A stretch of DNA of 10,345 bases from a bacterium (GTDB lineage: Bacteria; SZUA-79; Acidulodesulfobacterales; Acidulodesulfobacteraceae): the NCBI GenBank assembly GCA_021789455.1, contig JAJYJN010000034.1, positions 1-10,345 on the forward strand, given 5' to 3'. Shown piece after piece: positions 6,446 to 10,345 of this stretch. The notes beneath the pieces are model-generated. The model did no database searches and was not told the origin of the DNA. It saw only the letters and a program-made list of their open reading frames with translations. Within the stretch, counting starts at the first letter, position 1. Each line of letters starts with the position of its first letter. Both the position numbers and the translations under genes were made by a program.

Positions 6446-8365
6446 ATGTTCGGTAATCTCGCTTTAAATTTATCCGTGGACGCAGGGCTTTCTTTGGTTA
6501 ACGACGTTATGAACGCCGTTTCGGGGAGCGCTTCGAGCCAGCCGCTTTCTCTGTCAGCTACTGCCGGCGGGTCAGGGACTGGTTCCGGCTCTGCTGCTTA
6601 CGGTCAGGGCGGGTTCGGCGAAATTCTTAATAGTTCTATTAATAATCTGTCAAATTCGGCAAGCAATTCAAACACGGCTATTAATCAGCCAAATACCTAC
6701 GCTAATAATTACAGCGACAGCGGTTCGGGCAGCGGTAATGCCGCGCCTGTAACCGTCAATCAGCCGGCAAATAGCGGCGTTAATACCGGAAACAGTTACG
6801 GCGGCAATCAGGCTAATAGTATTTCTTCCGCCGGACAGCCTTCGACAAATACGATTAATATAGAAAATAGCGTAAACGGTGGCAATAGCGTTGCGGGTAA
6901 TAACGAAACAGGAAATAACGCCGCCGCTACGTCAAAGTCAAGCTTGCCTGCCGGAGGCACAACTAACGGCAATACTCAAATAGCGTCAAAAAACGGCGAC
7001 TCTGGCGGCGGTTCCGTTAAACAGTCCCAGGGCACAAATAACGGCGGCGCAAAAAATGCGAGTAATGGAGCCGACGCCGTAGCAGTTTATTTTATAGGAA
7101 ATACAAACGCAAATATTCTAATTCAGCCGGTTTCCGCAAATAAAAGCGATAAAACCTCCGCCTCCAGCGTCGATGGAACAGGCAAAGGCGGAGCGAATGT
7201 AAAATCCGGCGATAAAAGCCGGTTATCCGCTGCAGGCGCTTTATTTTCTAATAGCACCGACTCTGCCGACGGTTTATATCAATCCCAATCCCAAAGTTCA
7301 AATAATTCCGGTAATGGAAATACTGCCGGCAGTTCCTCAGGTAAAGCTTTTTTATCCGCCGTTGCGGAAAAAGCCGGAAAGAATATTGAAGGTAACGCCG
7401 GAGGACAAAATTCAGGCGGCGTAACCGCAGGACAAAACGTATCCTCCAAAACCGGCGATGCGGCAAAGCCCAATAATACAGGTAATCAAAACATTTTAAA
7501 CAATAAAGTATCAATAACTGAAAATAAAACAAATCCGGCGTCAAACGCAAACGCCGCTAATACCGTAATAAATACGGCAAACGCTAGAGCCCTTATCAAA
7601 GACGCCGCCGTTAAAGCCCTCAATTTAAATGTTCTAAGCGGGGAAGCGGCAAGTCTGGCTTTTTCGGCATCGGACGGAAAAAATTCGCTAAATATTACGG
7701 GCAGTAATGCAGGCGCAGGTTCCGGTTCGGGTATATCCGCCGGCATTAAAACTGCCGCCTTAACAGACCTGGGCTTATCCGTTGCGTCAGGTTCCGGTCT
7801 TAACGGTTCTACTTCCGGAGGAGGCTCAAACGGCTTTGGTTTAACCGGCGGGGGAGTTTCCGGGCTTGATGACGGTTCCACCGGAGAAACCGCCGGTTCC
7901 ACCGCAATAAATTCGGTTATGTTTATGCTGAGAAAAAATGTCCAGTCGGCTACTATTACATTAAATCCGGCATCGCTTGGCACCGTTAAAATAAATATAG
8001 CCCTCGGCACTTCTAACGCCGTGTTAAATTCTTTAAACCAGTCCGTCTCCCAAAACGGCTCTATAACGATAAATATGCTTGCTCAGAACGAAGCCGCAAA
8101 AAATATTTTACAAACTTCGTCAGACGCGCTGCAGAATGCCCTTAAAAATCAGGGTTTTTCGTCTATAAATTTGAATATAAGCACAGGTTCGGGATATAAT
8201 AACCGGAACGGAAACGATGGAAGCGAAAATCTTAAAAATCCGTTTTTAGGCGCTGGTTACGCAAACGGTTTTTCTAACGGAACATCCGGTTCCGGCATCG
8301 TACAGGCTGCAGCCGGTAATTCTATATATAAAAATCCAAACTCTTTAGTGGATTATTTCGTTTAA
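6446..8365 (+). CDS. fliK: Flagellar hook-length control protein FliK, long Gly/Ser/Asn-rich form
   Basis: FliK is the exported molecular ruler that measures the hook and, through FlhB, switches export from hook to filament substrates. Recognition rests on the C-terminal hook-length domain at about 488-590. It has ATITLNPASLGTVKINIALG at 502-521, matching the conserved L-x-P-x-x-LG-x-V-x-[IV] core, then ITINMLAQNEAAKNILQ, LQNALKNQGF and the closing LNISTG. Residues about 35-485 are low complexity, dominated by Gly, Asn, Ser and Ala, with no recognisable domain. This is typical of the unfolded ruler part but long: 639 residues against roughly 400 in Salmonella. No cysteine is seen. There is no Shine-Dalgarno site before the ATG at 6446, and a terminator-like hairpin precedes it, so translation and expression may be low. 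fliJ follows after 21 bp. Confidence comes from the C-terminal domain and position next to flgD/flgE. Confidence 0.92.
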   Translation: MFGNLALNLSVDAGLSLVNDVMNAVSGSASSQPLSLSATAGGSGTGSGSAAYGQGGFGEILNSSINNLSNSASNSNTAINQPNTYANNYSDSGSGSGNAAPVTVNQPANSGVNTGNSYGGNQANSISSAGQPSTNTINIENSVNGGNSVAGNNETGNNAAATSKSSLPAGGTTNGNTQIASKNGDSGGGSVKQSQGTNNGGAKNASNGADAVAVYFIGNTNANILIQPVSANKSDKTSASSVDGTGKGGANVKSGDKSRLSAAGALFSNSTDSADGLYQSQSQSSNNSGNGNTAGSSSGKAFLSAVAEKAGKNIEGNAGGQNSGGVTAGQNVSSKTGDAAKPNNTGNQNILNNKVSITENKTNPASNANAANTVINTANARALIKDAAVKALNLNVLSGEAASLAFSASDGKNSLNITGSNAGAGSGSGISAGIKTAALTDLGLSVASGSGLNGSTSGGGSNGFGLTGGGVSGLDDGSTGETAGSTAINSVMFMLRKNVQSATITLNPASLGTVKINIALGTSNAVLNSLNQSVSQNGSITINMLAQNEAAKNILQTSSDALQNALKNQGFSSINLNISTGSGYNNRNGNDGSENLKNPFLGAGYANGFSNGTSGSGIVQAAAGNSIYKNPNSLVDYFV

Positions 8366-8386
8366 CTAAATAAAACAAAATTATTT

Positions 8387-8818
8387 ATGGCATTCAGGTT
8401 TCAAAATATACTTAACCACCGCAAAACCATACTTGACGAAAAATATTTAGAGCTTTCCGAAGCACGCAAAAAAGTAGCTTCGCTTAACCTGAAAATTTTT
8501 GATGTGCAAAACTCGATAGATTCTTATAAAAATTCTTATCCGGCAGATATACTTAACGTTTCCGATATATACGGCTATAATATATTGGATTTAAAGTTTA
8601 ATTCCCTGAAATCCAAATTAGCGGAACTCCTTAAGATGAGGGAATCAACGGAATTAGAACTTGAAGAGAAGAAAGCCGCGGTAGTCAGGGCAAAAATAGA
8701 ATTCGAGAAAATAGACAAACTACGCGAAAAATATCTTGCCGTTGACAAAATGAACCGGCTGAAACGCGATGAAGCCGTAGTATCCGATTTTGCCTCAAAC
8801 CGCTTCAATAGAAGCTAA
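8387..8818 (+). CDS. fliJ: Flagellar export protein FliJ
   Basis: FliJ is a coiled-coil stalk protein of the export ATPase ring (FliI/FliH) that couples it to the export gate and escorts chaperones. The 143-residue product has the right length and the family opening FRFQNILNHRKTILDEKYLE (residues 3-22). Heptad-rich charged helices follow at about 15-50 and 68-120 (LAELLKMRESTELELEEKKA). It lacks membrane or signal segments, fitting a cytosolic role. Sequence conservation in FliJ is low, so the call leans also on position: it follows fliK and precedes a MotE-like gene, as fliJ-ylxF-fliK are neighbours in Bacillus. There is no Shine-Dalgarno site at the ATG. The stop is close to a large AT-rich inverted repeat. 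The export ATPase genes fliH and fliI, its usual neighbours, are not in the window. Confidence 0.85.
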   Translation: MAFRFQNILNHRKTILDEKYLELSEARKKVASLNLKIFDVQNSIDSYKNSYPADILNVSDIYGYNILDLKFNSLKSKLAELLKMRESTELELEEKKAAVVRAKIEFEKIDKLREKYLAVDKMNRLKRDEAVVSDFASNRFNRS

Positions 8819-8827
8819 AACTATTTT

Positions 8828-8864
8828 ATTGATTTTATTATATTTGTGATATAATAAAATCAAT
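8828..8864 (+). repeat. Perfect 16-bp inverted repeat abutting the motE-like start codon
   Basis: ATTGATTTTATTATAT at 8828-8843 and its exact complement at 8849-8864, separated by TTGTG. It begins nine bases after the fliJ stop and ends one base before the ATG at 8866. The right arm contains TATAAT. It could be a weak terminator for fliJ, an operator over a promoter, or a hairpin controlling access to the motE start codon. Only one G-C pair lies near each arm's outer end, so the RNA hairpin is weak for its length. Confidence 0.75.
8847..8855 (+). promoter_or_regulatory. Candidate extended -10 promoter of the motE-like gene
   Basis: TG-A-TATAAT, a consensus extended -10, with TTGATT at 8829-8834 as a poorly spaced (15 bp) -35. 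The start would be near 8862, about four bases before the ATG, again almost leaderless. The 16 bases 8841-8856 match 2047-2062 before the response regulator gene except at one position, which supports a real promoter. Confidence 0.5.
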
Positions 8865-8865
8865 T

Positions 8866-9273
8866 ATGTCTAAAAAATCCTTTAAAGTCTTTTTTTATAT
8901 CGTAATTTTCTTATTTTTCTGCGGCGTTTCGTATATTCCCTCCGCATCGGCATATTCTTCGTCTTCTGCAGCCGCCGAAAAAGAAGAAATTAAAGTTCTT
9001 AAAAATCAGATAAAGCATGAAGTCGAAAAACTAAAAAAAATAGAAGCCAAAATTCACCATATAAAAGCCTCCCAAAAAGACAAGGTTAAAAATCTCGTAT
9101 CTCTTTATTCTTCCATGAGCCCGGGAAACGCCGCAAAAATCCTTCCGTCCATTAATAAAAGCATTGCCATATATATCCTGTCCCATATGACGCCCAGAGT
9201 TTCATCGGCAATAATTTCCAGGATGACAGTCAAGGATGCCGCTTTTTTTACTAACAGTATCGCCGGAAAATAG
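8866..9273 (+). CDS. MotE/YlxF-like flagellar protein (MgtE-N-like domain)
   Basis: A 135-residue exported or membrane-anchored protein. Residues 1-7 are basic and 8-24 form a hydrophobic segment. ASA at 27-29 resembles a signal peptidase I site, so it may be a cleaved signal peptide or a single anchor. Residues about 36-72 form a charged coiled coil (KEEIKVLKNQIKHEVEKLKK). The C-terminal part, about 75-132, is helical with LYSSMSPGNAAKILPSIN at 80-97 and ILSHMTPRVSSAIISRM at 104-120. This is the repeated helical pattern of the MgtE N-terminal domain found in MotE. MotE in alpha-proteobacteria is a periplasmic partner of the motility protein MotC; Bacillus YlxF, next to fliJ/fliK, has the same layout. 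That supports a role in stator or motor assembly, but the exact function here is inference. No Shine-Dalgarno site; the start is set by length and the signal sequence. A cysteine at 19 lacks a proper lipobox. Confidence 0.8.
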   Translation: MSKKSFKVFFYIVIFLFFCGVSYIPSASAYSSSSAAAEKEEIKVLKNQIKHEVEKLKKIEAKIHHIKASQKDKVKNLVSLYSSMSPGNAAKILPSINKSIAIYILSHMTPRVSSAIISRMTVKDAAFFTNSIAGK

Positions 9274-9296
9274 CCCCTTTATTAAAAGTAAAATAA

Positions 9297-9312
9297 TGTC
9301 AAAATAATGACA
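9297..9312 (+). promoter_or_regulatory. Inverted repeat, possible activator-binding site upstream of fliL
   Basis: TGTCA-AAATAA-TGACA, with an overlapping direct repeat of AAAATAATG. Its centre is roughly 118 bp upstream of the start predicted from the sigma-54 promoter, within the range usual for enhancer sites of NtrC-family activators. I did not find the same repeat near the flgB or flgD promoters, so the assignment is tentative. Confidence 0.35.
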
Positions 9313-9396
9313 ATATTATATTTCATATATATAAATAGCAATTTAATTTATACCTTATTATATTGAATTTATTGCATATTTATTTAATATTAAAAT

Positions 9397-9412
9397 TGGC
9401 ATAAATATTGCT
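9397..9412 (+). promoter_or_regulatory. Sigma-54 (-24/-12) promoter for fliL-fliM
   Basis: TGGCATA-AATA-TTGCT keeps the invariant GG and GC with ten-base spacing. It differs from the two other promoters in the window only by T for C in the less conserved part of the -24 box. The start would be near 9423, leaving a leader of about 34 nt to the GTG of fliL. Confidence 0.88.
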
Positions 9413-9456
9413 AAGTATTTACTTAAAATAATTTTGCATTTACGGAGGGTTTTCAA

Positions 9457-10005
9457 GTGGCGGATAATGAAAGCGGTGGAAAATCTAGCAAGGAAATGGG
9501 CAATATTGACGAAGATGAAATGTCCACTATTTCCCAGATAGAATCTTCTAAAAAAAAAGGCGGGAAAAAGAAACTGATTTTTATATTAATTCCGGCACTT
9601 CTTATTCTTGGGGGAGGAGGCTTCGCCGCATATCACTTTTTGTTTGCCGGCAAAACAAAAACCGGTTCTCATCCGGCTCCGGTTAGCGTTGCAAAAATAC
9701 AACCAGGACCGATGATTAACCTTAAGCCTTTTTTAACAAATCTTGCGGATAAAGACAAAACGTCTTATATTAAGGTTTCTATGTCGATTGAGTTAAAAAA
9801 GGGTTCTAATCTCGGCACTTTTAAACAGCTAACGCCTCAGATTAGAAACAGAATAATTATGATTATGAGCTCCAAGACATCTAGGGAAATAAACACGCCG
9901 CAGGGAATACTTTCATTGAGGCACCAGATAGCCAGAAGTCTTAATCAAATTCTTGGGGACGGCACGGTAACGGGAGTTTATTTTAATAATTATTTGGTCC
10001 AATAA
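9457..10005 (+). CDS. fliL: Flagellar basal-body-associated protein FliL
   Basis: FliL is a single-pass inner membrane protein that surrounds the stator units and supports torque and motor stability. The 182 residues show the family layout. There is a charged cytoplasmic tail (1-39) ending in SKKKGGKKK, and a membrane helix at about 40-63 (LIFILIPALLILGGGGF). The periplasmic domain begins with the conserved INLKPFLTNLAD (87-98) and YIKVSMSIEL (104-113). Then come LTPQIRNRIIMIMSSKTSRE (125-144), the TPQGILSLRHQI segment (147-158) and the closing VTGVYFNNYLVQ. Translation starts at GTG 9457, seven bases after a strong GGAGGG site; no upstream ATG competes. It is the first gene after the sigma-54 promoter at 9397 and is spaced three bases from fliM, so the two are co-transcribed. 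Confidence 0.96.
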   Translation: MADNESGGKSSKEMGNIDEDEMSTISQIESSKKKGGKKKLIFILIPALLILGGGGFAAYHFLFAGKTKTGSHPAPVSVAKIQPGPMINLKPFLTNLADKDKTSYIKVSMSIELKKGSNLGTFKQLTPQIRNRIIMIMSSKTSREINTPQGILSLRHQIARSLNQILGDGTVTGVYFNNYLVQ

Positions 10006-10008
10006 AAA

Positions 10009-10345
10009 ATGGCGGAAATACTATCTCAGGACGAAGTCAACGCTTTACTAAGGGGCATATCTTCCGGCTCTATCGAAACGGAAAAGCAGGAAGATGCCGG
10101 CGGAATAAGAGCTTACGACCTGACTTCTCAGGACAGGATAGTCAGGGGCAGGATGCCGACCCTTGAAATTATAAACGAAAGGTTCGCCCGCCTGCTCAGA
10201 AACGATTTAACTTCGGCGCTTCGCAAGGTCGCTGAAATTACAGCTACTTCGGTAGATATGCAAAAGTTCGGCGAATTCCTTAAAAATATACCTTTGCCGA
10301 CGAGCCTTACCATTTTTAAAATGCCGCCTCTGCGCGGCTTCGGCA
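10009..10345 (+). CDS. fliM: Flagellar motor switch protein FliM, N-terminal part (cut by right edge)
   Basis: FliM is a C-ring protein whose N-terminal peptide binds CheY-P and whose middle domain contacts FliG to reverse the motor. The window encodes 112 residues without a stop. The CheY-binding segment is MAEILSQDEVNALLRG, with the conserved LSQ-[DE]-E-[VI]-[DN]-ALL pattern at residues 5-14. After a short linker, YDLTSQDRIVRGRMPTLEII at 36-55 and NERFARLLRNDL at 56-67 are the hallmark start of the FliM middle domain. LPTSLTIFKMPPLRGFG closes the visible part. An intact CheY-binding peptide implies a chemotaxis-controlled switch. There is no Shine-Dalgarno site at the ATG, which lies three bases after the fliL stop, so translation is probably coupled. 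About two thirds of the protein lies beyond the window. Confidence 0.96.
   Translation, partial: MAEILSQDEVNALLRGISSGSIETEKQEDAGGIRAYDLTSQDRIVRGRMPTLEIINERFARLLRNDLTSALRKVAEITATSVDMQKFGEFLKNIPLPTSLTIFKMPPLRGFG

Larger units (their letters stand above)
9274..9456 (+). other. 183-bp AT-rich regulatory gap before fliL
   Basis: No coding frame is evident. It holds an inverted repeat (9297-9312), a sigma-54 promoter (9397-9412) and the fliL Shine-Dalgarno site GGAGGG (9444-9449). No clear terminator for the motE-like gene is visible. It is the second longest non-coding stretch in the window, after the 188-bp flgD leader region (3657-3844). Confidence 0.7.

Noticed and set aside
7486..8010. 174-codon open frame on the minus strand, Pro/Glu/Ala-rich
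   Set aside because: It lies wholly antisense to fliK. Its proline richness is simply the complement of Gly-rich codons in fliK, and it has no ribosome site or recognisable motif.
8881..8955. Lipoprotein signal (Cys19) in the MotE-like protein
   Set aside because: The residues before the cysteine are L-F-F, not a lipobox with a small residue at -1. An AxA signal peptidase I site or a plain anchor fits better.
9361..9376. Second -12-like box (TTGCA) upstream of fliL
   Set aside because: The matching -24 position reads TATTGAA and lacks the invariant GG, so it does not qualify as a sigma-54 promoter.
1..10345. CRISPR arrays, tRNA/rRNA genes, insertion sequences, attachment sites, defence or toxin systems
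   Set aside because: I saw no regularly spaced repeats, no structural RNA signatures and no transposase, integrase or toxin-antitoxin motifs. All long frames are explained by flagellar or regulatory genes.

Overview
The window is a flagellar biogenesis locus from a moderately AT-rich, probably Gram-negative, flagellated bacterium (I estimate about 40% GC by eye). Nearly every gene belongs to flagellar assembly, and three near-consensus sigma-54 (-24/-12) promoters sit in front of the structural genes, beside a two-component pair with a sigma-54 activator. That regulatory logic is known from Campylobacter/Helicobacter (FlgS/FlgR), Vibrio/Pseudomonas (FlrBC/FleSR) and many delta-proteobacteria-like lineages. 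I cannot name the species. A deltaproteobacterial or related low-GC lineage is plausible but is inference.

Layout, minus strand (left part): the 5' end of flgC (running off the left edge), flgB, and a soluble PAS-containing sensor histidine kinase. A sigma-54 promoter lies in the 63-bp gap between the kinase stop codon and flgB. Plus strand from 2073: an NtrC-family response regulator, divergent from the kinase across 81 bp. Next comes a 188-bp gap with a sigma-54 promoter, then flgD and flgE, a strong terminator-like hairpin, fliK, fliJ and a MotE-like gene. A 183-bp gap with a third sigma-54 promoter follows, then fliL and the 5' part of fliM, cut by the right edge.

How the genes work together: FlgB and FlgC build the proximal rod, FlgD caps the growing hook, FlgE is the hook subunit, and FliK measures the hook and switches export specificity. 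FliJ serves the export ATPase, the MotE-like protein probably serves stator or motor assembly, FliL sits around the stator, and FliM is a C-ring switch protein. The kinase is expected to phosphorylate the regulator, which with sigma-54 RNA polymerase would fire the flgBC, flgDE and fliL-fliM units.

No wholly new system is visible. The most interesting points are the closed sigma-54 circuit, a sharp split between genes with strong Shine-Dalgarno sites (the sigma-54 structural units and flgC) and genes with none, a shared near-leaderless promoter motif before the regulator and motE genes, a 16-bp perfect inverted repeat abutting the motE start, and a duplicated module with shifted codon use in the middle of FlgE.
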